Positions 10,593-20,175 of a stretch of 48,698 nt of DNA are shown here, piece after piece (position 1 is the stretch's first letter; each line of letters starts with the position of its first letter). Origin of the DNA: Chara braunii (taxonomy: Eukaryota > Streptophyta > Charophyceae > Charales > Characeae); NCBI GenBank assembly GCA_003427395.1, contig BFEA01000392.1, positions 650,432 to 699,129 on the forward strand, in the 5' to 3' direction. Position numbers and translations under genes: made by a program. The notes under the pieces were generated by a model. It searched no databases. It saw nothing but the letters and a program-made list of their open reading frames with translations, and was not told the origin of the DNA.

Positions 10593-12124
10593 AAAGGGGA
10601 AACGCAGCGCATCAAAATCGGTCGCCAATGGATATCTCTATCAAAGACATCTCGGAATCGGACTCGGATTGGGAATCCGATCGGGATTCCATAATGGGAT
10701 GTTCAGATTGCGAGACAGACACAGAAGGGCAGTCGCAAACAATCCTGAGTGCATCCCTGACTGCAGAGCAACAGGCCTTGTTCCATTACCTGGCTGCGCA
10801 ACAAGCACATGAAATACAAGAACAACACGAAAAGCACAGGCAAGCCGCTTTACTGCAGCAGATGGCGGAAGTCCAACATGACCTCCACAGACAAAGTCAA
10901 GCCCTGGGACGGATAAACTCCATTGACCAGCAACACGCAGTCAATGAGAAGCACTTTTGGCAAACCAAGCTATCAACTGACGTCACCGGGGTTCCCTGTA
11001 TAAATATGCCCCACCAGGCGTATGCACTCTATCAACCGCCCCCCAATGGGGTGCCCCCCCCGCAAAGCGTGCAAACAACGGGGACATCCATTACATCATG
11101 CCTGCACCCGCCCGAAGGAACCCACCCAGATGCCGTTCTTCACATAGGACAACACCTGTTAAACCACACTATGCAACAGGAGCAGGGGAGGGGGGGGCTT
11201 AGAGCGGACAGCCTGCTGGGCACAAACTTTGAGGGAGTGCACCCAGCGATGGACCTCCCTATGTCTTCGGCCCAGGGAGAAGACGATCATAGCCTGCACA
11301 TGCAGCAACCTGGCCTGCAGATACCGTATCAGGGCACGAACTTCGAAGGGGTGCACCCAGCGAAGGACCTCCTTATGACGCCGGTCCAGGCAGAAGACGA
11401 CCACAGCCCACACACACAGCAACCTGGGCCACAGATACTGTCGCAAGTCTCTTCTAAGGAGGGAGCCCCCCTTATACGACTGCGCCAAGTACGGGCCCGG
11501 CTGAAACTTCTTACCGACTGGATCCTACAAAATGCGCTGGCACCCGCGGGTCGCTCATTGAATGAACTCATCCCCCCGCTGCAATGGGAGAAAATCCGGA
11601 GGAGGATTCTGGCAAAGCCGAATATCACACAAATAGTCAATGACCACACGACGCCATACGAGATTGATTGGGGCCGCGTGGCCAAAGTGATTATTGCTAC
11701 AGTCACGGCATTGCTAGAGAGTCTGAGCCGGAAAACAGCGGGACACGCAACGTCTTCGCAAATCACGACAGTAGCGATAGGTGCCAACAAAAACAGCCTG
11801 CAGACGGAGGACGAGCAGTCCTGGCCAGAGGTGCTCGTGGAGGAAATCAGAGCGGTCCTCCCCACAACCACCGGCGATAAACAGCTGGCACATCCACTGC
11901 CCCCCATTGCACAAAGGATTCCCGCAGATTTGCTTGCCCCTACTGCCGTAGTTTTACCGATGGGGGGGCAATTAACGTCTGTTGCGGCCCAGGTGATTGG
12001 CCTGCTTACAAGCAAAGACCCCGATCACGACCAACAGGGAGGCCAGCTGGATGACAGCACAGACTACAGCACGGACTCAGATGAGGAAGTCGCACCTGGG
12101 GTCGGATCCCGGATCACCTACTAA
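10562..12124 (+). CDS. LINE-1 ORF1 extension (ORF1b): Gln-rich segment plus conserved helical module
   Basis: This frame overlaps the end of ORF1 by 31 bases. Position 10562 is TTG, not ATG; the frame is open from 10442 and its first ATG is at 10628. Residues ~1-60 are acidic, ~70-130 are Gln/His-rich and probably helical, and two ~38-aa repeats sit at DNA 11219-11446 (shared TNFEGVHPA). A predicted helical module begins at DNA ~11501 (LTDWILQN, then IDWGRVAKVI). The same module occurs in LINE-2 (twice) and in LINE-3 (26519-26770), so it is conserved in the family. I recognise no named domain. It is either a separate ORF or, as I favour, the C-terminal half of ORF1 split by an indel between 10442 and 10592. 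Confidence 0.6.
   Translation: MAEEELQEAIERGNAAHQNRSPMDISIKDISESDSDWESDRDSIMGCSDCETDTEGQSQTILSASLTAEQQALFHYLAAQQAHEIQEQHEKHRQAALLQQMAEVQHDLHRQSQALGRINSIDQQHAVNEKHFWQTKLSTDVTGVPCINMPHQAYALYQPPPNGVPPPQSVQTTGTSITSCLHPPEGTHPDAVLHIGQHLLNHTMQQEQGRGGLRADSLLGTNFEGVHPAMDLPMSSAQGEDDHSLHMQQPGLQIPYQGTNFEGVHPAKDLLMTPVQAEDDHSPHTQQPGPQILSQVSSKEGAPLIRLRQVRARLKLLTDWILQNALAPAGRSLNELIPPLQWEKIRRRILAKPNITQIVNDHTTPYEIDWGRVAKVIIATVTALLESLSRKTAGHATSSQITTVAIGANKNSLQTEDEQSWPEVLVEEIRAVLPTTTGDKQLAHPLPPIAQRIPADLLAPTAVVLPMGGQLTSVAAQVIGLLTSKDPDHDQQGGQLDDSTDYSTDSDEEVAPGVGSRITY
11219..11446 (+). repeat. Two ~114-bp in-frame repeats in LINE-1 ORF1b
   Basis: A unit of about 114 bp (38 codons) is repeated twice; each copy encodes GTNFEGVHPA followed by DDHS and QQPG motifs. 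The copies differ at scattered positions while keeping the frame, which suggests they were under coding constraint after duplication. Confidence 0.7.
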
Positions 12125-12162
12125 GGAGCGGGCAGGAAAACGATGCGAAAACGAATATCGCT

Positions 12163-13140
12163 ATGGACTATGTTATATACCATCCACCCTCTCCCTCACC
12201 TCCACGAGAGCCCCCCCCTCAACCGCATGTGCCACCCCTTACGAGGCGTCCTCCGGACTGGGAGCGAAAGGTCCTCTAGGCCGATCTAGACATAAGAGCC
12301 ATCAACGTGAACGGCCTGGCGCAAGCCTCGCAGGACAAGAAGGATGCGATATGGAGAATGTTCAAGCACGACGGCAAGGTAGTATAGCCGGACGCGATCT
12401 GCGTACAAGAGACACACCTAACGCACTCGTCGCCGCATGTAGCAAAAAGCAAATGGGTGTGGCCGTATGCATCATTCTCAGCCCCGGCCATATCAGGGGC
12501 GTCCACAGGAGTGGCAATATGGTTGCCCCCCTCATCTAGACTGACCCCTGTTGCCCATGAATGTGATAAGCAAGAGGGTCGTTGGGTATATATAAGGGCA
12601 ACAACGGGGGACGAGGAGATTGTCATCGCCAGTGTGTATGGCCCGAACGATCCGCTGGATAGGGTGCGTTTCCTTCACACCCTTCACCAAAACCTTCCGG
12701 ATGATGTGCCGCTTATTGTGGCTGGAGACTTTAACATAACTCCCGATCCCTGGCTCGACAGACGGTCTTCCACCAACTCCCAATCCCAAAGAGGGCCCCA
12801 TGACCGCTGGACCCCAGATGTGGAAATGCTAATCAGGTTCATGACCACATTGCAACTCAAAGATGCCTATAGAACCCTGCACCCCACCAAANGAGCATAC
12901 ACNTNTGTCAGGTNAACAGGGGCAGCAGGCANATCNAATTNTAGGATTGACCTCTTCCTCATCTCTGCAGAACTCGTGGGATCACTGGTGGTGGCAGACA
13001 TCATGCCGATTAGCGCATCCAAATCCTTCGATCACAGAGGGATTGTCATGGGTCTATCCTTCCACTCCCTGGTAGAGAGGGGCCCGAGCTTCTATAAGTT
13101 CAACACCTCGCTCCTGAAACTTCCAGCACTCAAATCCCTG
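12163..13140 (+). pseudogene. LINE-1 ORF2, part 1: APE-type endonuclease with in-frame stops
   Basis: The endonuclease nicks target DNA to prime reverse transcription. Visible APE motifs are INVNGL (DNA ~12301), CVQETHL with the catalytic Glu, a Thr/Gly-rich GVAIWLPP block, VAGDFN (~12718), LDRR, and SFDHRG near 13030 as the SDH-like end motif. An ATG at 12163 opens this frame but meets TAG at 12277-12279. A second TAG at 12385-12387 falls where LINE-2 has Trp (NGGWPDA), so a TGG-to-TAG change is likely. The frame leaves at 13140, where reading continues one base back (VKEYWEYW). Isolated Ns cluster at 12892-12942. Confidence 0.85.
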
Positions 13141-14591
13141 TAAAGGAATATTGGGAGTATTGGGCATCAAACAAAGATCAAGCCGTCTCTACAGTAGATT
13201 GGTTCAACACAGGGGTGGCGCAGTTAAAGGATAGGGTAAAAAAGTTTTCCATTGCCAATGCCCGACAATGCAAAGTAGTGCTTGACAACTTGCTCAACGA
13301 ATTGGAGGAGTGGGACAGCAAACTACAAACAGACCCGCTCGACAACATGGCCTATCATCGACTACAAACAGCAAGGGATCATTTACAGTCCTACCTGGAT
13401 GCACAGGCAGAAGCGTGGCAAATCCAAGCACGAATACGCCGCCAAGATACAGAGGGTACAATGGCAAAATCTTTTTTCAGAAAGGCTCAAGCTCGAGCCA
13501 GACAGTTGACTGTCCCCTCGCTGCGTCACCCCTTCGACCACTCAGCACCCGATGCCAGCAACGCATACGCAATCGTGGATTACGCTGCAAAATTCTACCA
13601 AAAACTATACATGTCTGAATCCCAACAATGGGGGGAACAACGCCTGGCGGAAGACCGTCATTTGATGCTTCAGCATCTCCCAGCAATGCTTTCATCAAAC
13701 CAACGGCAACTTCTCGAAGAACCCTTGACCATAGACGAAATCTTGGAAGCCCTGAGGGGCATNGACGATGAAAAAACACNGNNGCTAGACTCGTTCCCGA
13801 AAGAATTATGGCTGCAACATTGGGATATATTTCAGAATAGCATTGAATCTTACGTACTTGCAGTACAGAGAGAAGGTACGTTTGGGGGCCTGATAAGTCA
13901 AGGGGTCACAACACTCCTATACAAAAAGGGCGACAAGGATGAAGTTAGGAATTACCGCCCGATCACACTCCTCCCCCTCCCATATAAAATGGTGTCTAAA
14001 GCCCTCACTAACCGATTACTTCCGTTCATGAATCACCTCATCTTCCAAGACCAAACCGGGTTCATGCCGCAAAGGAACATCCAGGACAACGTCCTGCTGG
14101 TCAACGAGACCATTAAATACGCCAGGCAACATGGCAAAGACGCTGCAGTCCTCTTTATAGACTTTGAGAAGGCCTACGACCATGTGGACTGGGACTTCAT
14201 GGATCGCTGCCTGCAAAAAATGAATTTTGGAGATGGCTTCAGATCCTCGATATCGATTATGCATAGGACTGCGGCCACAAATGTTATGGTCAATGGCCAC
14301 CTGTCGCCTCCCTTTGCTCTTCAGCGGTCCGTGAGGCAAGGCGACCCCATAGCTCCCCTCCTCTTCGTCTTGGTAATGGAGGCTCTGACGGCAATGATAA
14401 GAGTCAACCCGCGCATAGAACGCATATGCATCCCGGAGCTTCCCCCCCATATGGTGCCGGTCACCTCCCTCTTTGCTGATGACCTTACAGTCCTCGGTAG
14501 CTGCCGATATGAAGGTGAACTGGGGAACAAAGACGGAGGGCTGGTGGTTGGCTCCGCGAAACGACCAGCCCCCACAGCAGCCACCGATTAA
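13140..14591 (+). pseudogene. LINE-1 ORF2, part 2: reverse transcriptase palm and fingers
   Basis: The RT copies element RNA into DNA at the nicked target. Recognisable blocks are LYKKGDKDEVRNYRPITLL (~13919), QTGFMPQRN, VLFIDFEKAYDHVDWDF (~14150, the first catalytic Asp block), SVRQGDPIAPLLF (~14330) and the active-site FADD at 14472-14483. FADD replaces the commoner YADD and is seen in all three copies here. Just after FADDLTVL the homologous sequence stops: about 20 residues present in LINE-2 are missing and the frame changes. The remainder of this frame to 14591 is out-of-frame read-through. Isolated Ns occur at 13763-13785. Confidence 0.9.
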
Positions 14592-16329
14592 CTGGCGCTC
14601 GGGAGAGGAGGCGATCCGTATTCTGGAAATCCGATTGATAGCAATGGGCCCGCCCCAAGATCATGGACAGACGCTGTTGCAATTAGCTCTCCAAAGGCTG
14701 GCAAAATGGGACGGCCTTCACAAATCACTGGTGGGAAGGGCGCTTGCCATCAATAATGCAATTCTAGCTACGATTTGGTACAAAACGGTTTTTTGGGAAA
14801 TACCCAAAAAGCAGTTGGCGCACCTTAGAACGACCCTCTCAGCCTACTTGTGGAGAAATGACCACAAGCGGACTGGCTGCCTCAAAAGGGTGGCTTGGAA
14901 GTATGTATCACAACCAAAAAAGGTAGGTGGCCTGGGCATCCTGGACCCCGGGGACGAAACCAAGGCTCTCATGTTTAAAGTCATCGTCCGATTGCTTCTA
15001 GCAAATGACATACCTTGGTTGCCGCTCGCATATATACAATTGGCTCACCTGGCCCCTCCCTCACACTGTGACAACCCGGTCCACCCCCTCACATGGTTTA
15101 CAAACACAGCTTGGTCTGTCCCTGGCCCCCCGCACCATCGAAGGGATGGGACCGCTAGGAACGCCATACGTTGGGACCTGAAACAGGACCCCATGTGGAC
15201 AACAATGCTAAATCTGTGGAGACAGATGGGACCATCAAAGAAGGCCCCCCCGCTGCGCTGGCAAGAGATTTGGCGACAACCTCTATTTGGGAATCCACAT
15301 TTGTGTGATGAGACTGGGTCTCCGCTCTCCTTGGAAACCGGCTCACATTGGCTGACATGGGTAAAAAATGGCCTCTTTGTGGTTGGGGACCCTTGGGATA
15401 GCCAGCGAGGTGTCTGGAAGTCAGCAAACCAGCTGCGGCAAAGCCTGAGGCACGTCAAGAACTGCCAGGAAAAACTTCAGCTTATTCACTGCGCAATCCC
15501 ACCCTCATGGGCAGCGACCCTGGCAAGCGGCCCGACAGTGTGCGGAAATGACTGGGTTAAAAGGGCCACGCCCAAACCGATCCCCATGAACATATTCAGG
15601 GTGTGCCATGTTGCTGACAGTGGAGTGCAGTTGCAGGCCTACGCGCCGGATGTCCCCGGGGCGCGCTGGGCTGCACTGAAAAGGGACCGAGATTCAGATT
15701 GTGTGCTCCCGATGGAGGAGCTGTCTAGGATCAGGGTAGTCGGGGACAAGGACTCTGGCTTTTTCGCTTATGAAATAACCTCTCAGATCTGCGCACTCCC
15801 CTTTGACCCTGACGAATGGGAATGGAAAGGCAAACAACCCACACAGCTCAGGCAATACACGGTAAAAGGAGGATACAATCAGGTGCATAAAATCCACTCC
15901 TCTACAACGGTGGTCCAAAATCAATGGAAACGGGACTCGCCACTGCAAGGGGCAGAGTTGCGACACATCCCATGGTCGACTTGTGCACACATCATGCCGA
16001 CATCACACAGGGCCCTGCAATGGCAGATAGCACATCGCTGCCTACCGACACCTGACTGGATAACAGCACGCACGAAATTGGAACAAGCGGGAGTCATCTC
16101 CCCTATCTGCTCCCAATGCGGGGAAGGTGCGCCAACCAGGCGTGCCGACCTGGAACACTGTCTGCTGGCCTGCCCGATGGCAGTACAGGTATGGCAGTGG
16201 TGGGACGCGATGTGGCATGAGCTAACAGCATCTCCCTTCCAATGGAACGTTCCCCTCATCCTGTGGGGACAAACTAAACACTTCCCTCCAGCCTGGTCAC
16301 CCTTTCAGGTGACTTGTTCACATATATGA
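14496..16329 (+). pseudogene. LINE-1 ORF2, part 3: RT thumb/connection and zf-RVT finger
   Basis: This continues ORF2 in a new frame after the deletion, starting at AADMKVNWGTKTEGWW, which aligns with LINE-2. It runs through the thumb and connection to the plant-LINE C-terminal zinc finger (zf-RVT) at 16108-16174: CSQC followed by EHCLLAC, spacing C-x2-C-x12-H-x4-C. The LQWQIAHRCLPTPDW block before it is typical of this domain. I see no RNase H domain. The frame ends at 16329 because of a one-base shift near 16310; the coding sense resumes at GDLFTYMRL in the next frame. Confidence 0.85.
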
Positions 16330-16958
16330 GGCTTGCTCTCCTCATGGTTATTTGGCGAATGCGTTGCTCGGCAGAGCACAAGGAATTCACCTTTGGCTTG
16401 GACCAGGCCAAAGAAGAACTGCTTCAGGTCATTCGACAGCGCCTCACAAAGGCAAGTGGGAAGCTAATGAAAACAGTGGCGGCAATCACGGACCGGGCGG
16501 ACAAAAATAGGGCGATTANGGCCTTTAANCACAAGTGGATAGATCCGAATCTTAAAATGGCAGATGTCCAAGATGACGGCAGGTTAAGATGGAACAACTG
16601 GGCCGCAGAGCAACACAGGTGGGTGTATAGGCCGGGAGACTGCTTTCACACCCCCCTGCCGGGCCTCCAGGACCGCGCCCTTGAGGACGTCCTACCGACT
16701 GACGAGCAGCAGGGCCTGCCCAGAGACCCGGCCGACTTGTCTTCGCCTCTAGGGCCGCCGTCGTCCCCTCTGCTCCCATCCGCTTCTCTTCCCCCGGTCC
16801 CCTCACCACCCAGCGACCCGGCCGACTTGTCTTTCCCTCTAGGGCCGGCATGGTCCCCTCCTCTCCCATCGGCTCCTCCTCCCCCGCCTCCCCCACCCCC
16901 CTCGCCCTGTCCCTCCTCCCCGACCCTCCCCACCCCGTACCCCAACCCACCTGAGTGA
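16311..16958 (+). pseudogene. LINE-1 ORF2, part 4: C-terminal tail, proline-rich
   Basis: After the frame change the sequence aligns with the LINE-2 C-terminus (LFTYMRL against LFSYMRL; RWNNWAAEQ against QWKNWRANE). The last ~80 codons are Pro/Ser-rich with a duplicated RDPADLS-type unit, and they end at TGA in front of the 3' tandem repeats. Ns at 16519 and 16529 interrupt two codons. Such a Pro-rich tail is not a usual part of L1 ORF2 and may come from expansion of repeat DNA. Confidence 0.7.
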
Positions 16959-17079
16959 CGGCCAGCCAGCCTAAGAGGAATGACNCCCCACCCCCCTCGC
17001 CCTGTCCCTCCTCCCCGACCCTCCCCACCCCGTACCCCAACCCACCTGAGTGACGGCCAGCCAGCCTAAGAGGAATGAC
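16891..17079. repeat. 94-bp tandem duplication joined by a single N
   Basis: Bases 16891-16984 recur at 16986-17079 with only an N (16985) between them. Form and length match 1198-1388, which points to an unmerged contig overlap rather than a true repeat. Confidence 0.8.
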
Positions 17080-17138
17080 GTAATGGGACCCACCTGAGTG
17101 ACGGCCAGCCAGCCTAAGAGGAATGACGTAATGGGACA
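17043..17138. repeat. 48-bp tandem repeat at the LINE-1 3' end
   Basis: A 48-bp unit starting CACCTGAGTGACGGCCAGCC is present at 17043-17090 and again at 17091-17138. It has no N at the junction, so it may be real; it lies in what should be the LINE-1 3' untranslated region. Confidence 0.7.
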
Positions 17139-17586
17139 AAAGATTGCTGAGACAAGGTACTGGTGGTTAACTGCCTCCCAAAACAGGGGATGGGAGTGCA
17201 GCATCCCGCCCTACGTCAAGGCACGAGAAACATCAAAAAAGGGGACGTCGGGCTCCTTGCCACACAAGCACTTAGCCTGGTTGACATGAGGAAATAGAAC
17301 GGCTTTGGGGATAAGGGGGACATGTTTTTTTTTTTTACTGTGATAATGGGGCCGGTGTGCTGGGGCGGTCACAATGGTGGTGCACAAAGGACTGAATGAT
17401 TAGACACAGATATATTCAGACAAGGGGGCTGCGACAGGGCTGGGCCATTAGATAAGGGGGGCGCCTAAGAAGGGACGGGTGATATTCGCAGCTCCAAGGG
17501 ATATGGGAGCCCCAAGTGGATTTTGCAATGGCCGCAGCCCCGGGGAACAACATACAGCATTTTTCTGCATTGTACGATGTATAAAA
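17139..17586. other. Gene-free stretch
   Basis: Nothing recognisable apart from a T-run at about 17324-17336. It separates the LINE-1 3' repeats from the next SINE-like copy. Confidence 0.5.
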
Positions 17587-17735
17587 GGGACGCTGGACCC
17601 GGTTTCCAGCAGGTGCTGCTCCCCACCAATAGATGGAGCCTCCCCGGCGGTGCTAGGCATGTCTGCTCTTATCAGCACGTCTAGCATCCAATCGGGTTGT
17701 TTTGGGAAAAAAAAGAAAAAAAAAAAAAAAAAAGA
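17587..17735 (+). repeat. SINE-like repeat, copy C, complete with A-tail
   Basis: This is a clean full copy: core from GGGACGCTGGACCCGG to AATAGATGGAGCC, a 3' stem-loop with arms GTGCTAGGCATG (17650-17661) and CACGTCTAGCAT (17676-17687), a short GGGTTGTTTTGG stretch and an A-rich tail from 17706 to 17733. Length is about 145 bp including the tail. No tRNA-type A and B boxes are evident. Confidence 0.85.
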
Positions 17736-17760
17736 AGAAGAAGAAACTTACTTTCTTAAG

Positions 17761-17790
17761 CTGGGCAATGTTCTCAGAATGTTGCCCAGG
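17761..17790. other. Short perfect-arm hairpin
   Basis: CTGGGCAA and TTGCCCAG flank an 11-14 base loop. It lies just past SINE copy C. It could be a terminator-like structure or chance. Confidence 0.4.
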
Positions 17791-18094
17791 TCCTCTCCTC
17801 TGACAATATTGCAACCTGCAGCAAGTCGGGGATGATGGGTCTGATTTTCTCAATAAGGATTCAAACTCATGACCATTCAGCCACATGGCCCAGGTATTCC
17901 TGCTTACATTTCTTAGACTGGAAAACAACAACATGATACACCTGGGAAGAGAGTGGGGCAACACCATACACCTGGGAAGAAGGTGGGGAGGAGAGAGAAG
18001 GGGACAACAGCCACAGGAATGACTTGCCAAATTCAAAGAACAGATGGAAAAAAAGGAGGGAAAAGAGAAATGCCCTTTACACTGCCTGCAAACT

Positions 18095-18283
18095 CTGCCT
18101 AGGTCCACCAGTACATGGGCACCTGGGCCACGGGCCTGACACCTGAAATTCCTGGAGGCGTGAAACGAGAACGTCACCGCCGATCAAAGTTATCAACGGC
18201 GGGCCCAGCTTTTGACGTTCCGGCCTCGTTTTCTTGTGGTGAGAAGTTTCGGAGTGCAAGGCTGGGGCCGTGTAGTCGTGGTT
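18095..18283 (-). repeat. Dispersed repeat family 2, copy 1
   Basis: The reverse complement of this stretch matches 43909-44092 over about 185 bp by eye. Shared blocks include CCGAAACTT, CCACAAGAAAA, ACGTCAAA, GCTGGGCC and GGCCCAGGTGCCCATGTACT. Both copies lie beside SINE-like elements. No A-tail or terminal repeat is clear, so the class is unknown. Confidence 0.7.
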
Positions 18284-19265
18284 TAAAAAGGAAGGGGGGT
18301 GAAGAGGGGGAAGGGGGGGGTGGGGGACGAGGGGGGCGAAGGTGGGGGTAAACCTTGGGAAACATAAGGGATGCGCACTTCCAAGGCTTTGCCTCTTAGC
18401 AGCACAAAGGATGGACTGACAGGTTCCCAGTTGCATTGCCACGATGAGCTTCACAATTTTCTTTCCTGGCCACTTTGTCACCATTTTCACTACAATTTTT
18501 CAAGCCGACATGCACTTGGGGATTTTGAGTCTGTCTTTTTTCATTTCGATTTTCTTTTTTTTTTAAGAACAAATAGCATGTTTCATTATACAAAGAGCAA
18601 AAGGAGGCCGTGAATCCCTCCACATCTCAACCCGGATGAATATTTCGATTTTCTTTTGTTTTGAATTTGTGATGAATTTCTCCATTAAATCAATCCACTT
18701 CCCACACCCATGGCATGCATATATGAATCCCTCTCCTCTGCTGAGATGATGTAGAAAGGGGGTATTTGGGAACTTGGAGCAGGCAGACAAATGGAACCAA
18801 AACATTCACGTTCCCTCTCCCAGGTATACTAGTTGGGGGTGCTGATATCACCTCAACTAGTACTTCCTGCAGTGTCTTATGAAAAAAAAAAAAAAAAGAT
18901 TCCCACGTTCCCAATTTCCTGAACAGGCAGGGGACCCAAGTCAACAAGACGTGAGCAACAACCACCAGGCATCTCCAACCACCAGTCTGAGCACCCGTGT
19001 CTTTGAGCAGGGATAGGGGCAAAAGGGTGATGGTTGCCCGACGTGCGACATGAATATACAAATGTATTCTCTGTCAGAATAAGACCTAGTACATCTTTGA
19101 GCTATTTTTAATTTCCTTGTTAATGTGTATCTGATTCACCCGTGTCTTTGAGCTTATAGACTATCTGGTTGGGCGGGGCTGCAACGTAAAAAAGACAACA
19201 ACAACCGAAAGAAAAAAGAAAAAAAAAGAAACAATGGCGGACACAGCATGTTTTGAGTTCGCAAA
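18284..19265. other. Gene-free stretch
   Basis: G-rich runs at 18295-18350 and an A-run at 18881-18898 are the only notable features. No coding or RNA signal is seen. Confidence 0.5.
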
Positions 19266-19744
19266 GGCAGAAAAATCAGGCAGTCGGCAACTTTGTCACA
19301 GCCTGAGTTTGAAAAGGCGGTAGTAACTCAGGCCGGCAGTGGTGTCAGGGTGGCGGTTTCGTTACAGCGGTTGTGTTTTTTGTTTTTTTTTTCCGGCGTC
19401 AGTTTTTTGTTTTTTTTTGGGCATCAGTTTTTTTTTTTTTTTTTTTTTTGGCATCAGTTTTTTTTNNNNNNNNNNNNNNNNNNNNNNNNNNNNNNNNNNN
19501 NNNNNNNNNNNNNNNNNNNNNNNNNNNNNNNNNNNNNNNNNNNNNATTGACGTGACCCAGAAAATGTGGCTGAGCTGTATAAAAAAAAAAAACAGAAAAA
19601 AGAAAACGCTGAAAAAAAAACTGACGCCAAAAAAAAAAAACGCCTTAAAGAAACCGCCACCCTGACACCACTGCCGGCCTGAGTTACAACCGCCTTTTTG
19701 AACTCAGGCCATGACAAAGTTGCCGACTGCTTATTTTTTCTGCC
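19266..19744. mobile_element. Foldback (long inverted repeat) element with an assembly gap at its tip
   Basis: The left arm from 19266 and the reverse complement of the right arm ending at 19744 agree over about 95 bp, with roughly eight differences by eye. Shared text includes GCAGTCGGCAACTTTGTCA and GGCAGTGGTGTCAGGGTGGC. Inside the arms both sides become T-rich or A-rich around a GGCGTCAG/CTGACGCC pair. The centre is an 80-N gap (19466-19545). This is the form of a MITE or foldback transposon; no transposase is present and I could not identify a target-site duplication. Confidence 0.75.
19466..19545. other. 80-N assembly gap
   Basis: A run of 80 Ns located at the expected loop of the foldback element, where homopolymers and a hairpin would stop assembly. 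Confidence 0.99.
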
Positions 19745-19836
19745 CATTACAAACTCCCATGTGACATAAACATACTTCCCTCAAAAAGAAAAAACCTCGC
19801 TAACCAGAGGGTACAGAGAAGCTGTATCTTCATTGT

Positions 19837-19930
19837 GTGACGCTGGACCCGGCTTCTGGCAGGTGCAGCTCCCCACCACTAGAATGGAACTATTGCTATT
19901 CAGAAAAAGGAAAAAGAAAGAAGGCAAAAA
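19837..19930 (+). repeat. SINE-like repeat, copy D
   Basis: The core GACGCTGGACCCGG...CCCCACCACTAGAATGG is present, then it loses similarity and ends in an A/G-rich stretch. It faces copy E, which is in the opposite orientation 12 bases further on. Confidence 0.65.
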
Positions 19931-19941
19931 CACCCACCACC

Positions 19942-20175
19942 TTTTTTTTTTTTTTTTTTTTTTTCAAACAAACACCCCCTTCAGTGTTAGTGGTGTTGAT
20001 ACGAGCAGACACCACTACCACCTGGGGAGCGGCTCCATCTATTGGTGGGGAGCATCGCCTGCTGGAAAGTGGGTCCAATGTCCCATATACAAACATGAGT
20101 TCAAAGCATATCAGAACAGAGGTTGTGGAGGTTCCTGCCAGGATTGATTACCCTGGAATCCAGGGGATTGACTGA
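19942..20175 (-). repeat. SINE-like repeat, copy E, long form
   Basis: Read on the minus strand it has the core, the 3' stem-loop (arms GTGGTAGTGGTG and CACCACTAACAC) and an A-tail (T-run 19942-19964). It also has about 80 bp extra at its 5' side, including a palindrome CCCTGGAATCCAGGG (20150-20165), shared with copy H. The long form is therefore about 230 bp. Confidence 0.8.

Larger units (their letters stand above)
7240..17138 (+). mobile_element. LINE-1: near full-length plant-type L1 LINE, about 10 kb
   Basis: This is a non-LTR retrotransposon with all recognised parts in order: ORF1 with a DUF4283-like region and CCHC knuckle, a Gln-rich extension, APE endonuclease, reverse transcriptase and zf-RVT finger. 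The ends are approximate: the 5' side is taken after the 7112-7238 tandem repeats and the 3' side after the 16891-17138 repeats. I saw no clear poly-A tail or target-site duplication. ORF2 carries a TAG at 12385-12387, frame breaks near 13140, 14495 and 16310, and the copy is therefore dead, though ORF1 is intact over 1,053 codons. LINE-2 and LINE-3 are relatives in the opposite orientation. Confidence 0.9.

Noticed and set aside
10408-10812. 134-codon frame crossing the ORF1/ORF1b overlap
   Set aside because: Third frame of the same DNA; it is Arg/Gly-rich, not conserved in LINE-2, and flanked by the two better frames.
17855-17895. A-box/B-box-like pair on the minus strand (GTGGCTGAATGG and GAGTTTGAATCC)
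   Set aside because: The two boxes are far too close together for a tRNA or a tRNA-derived promoter.
19293-19550. Phe-rich frames running into the N gap
   Set aside because: They translate T-runs of the foldback element and undefined bases.
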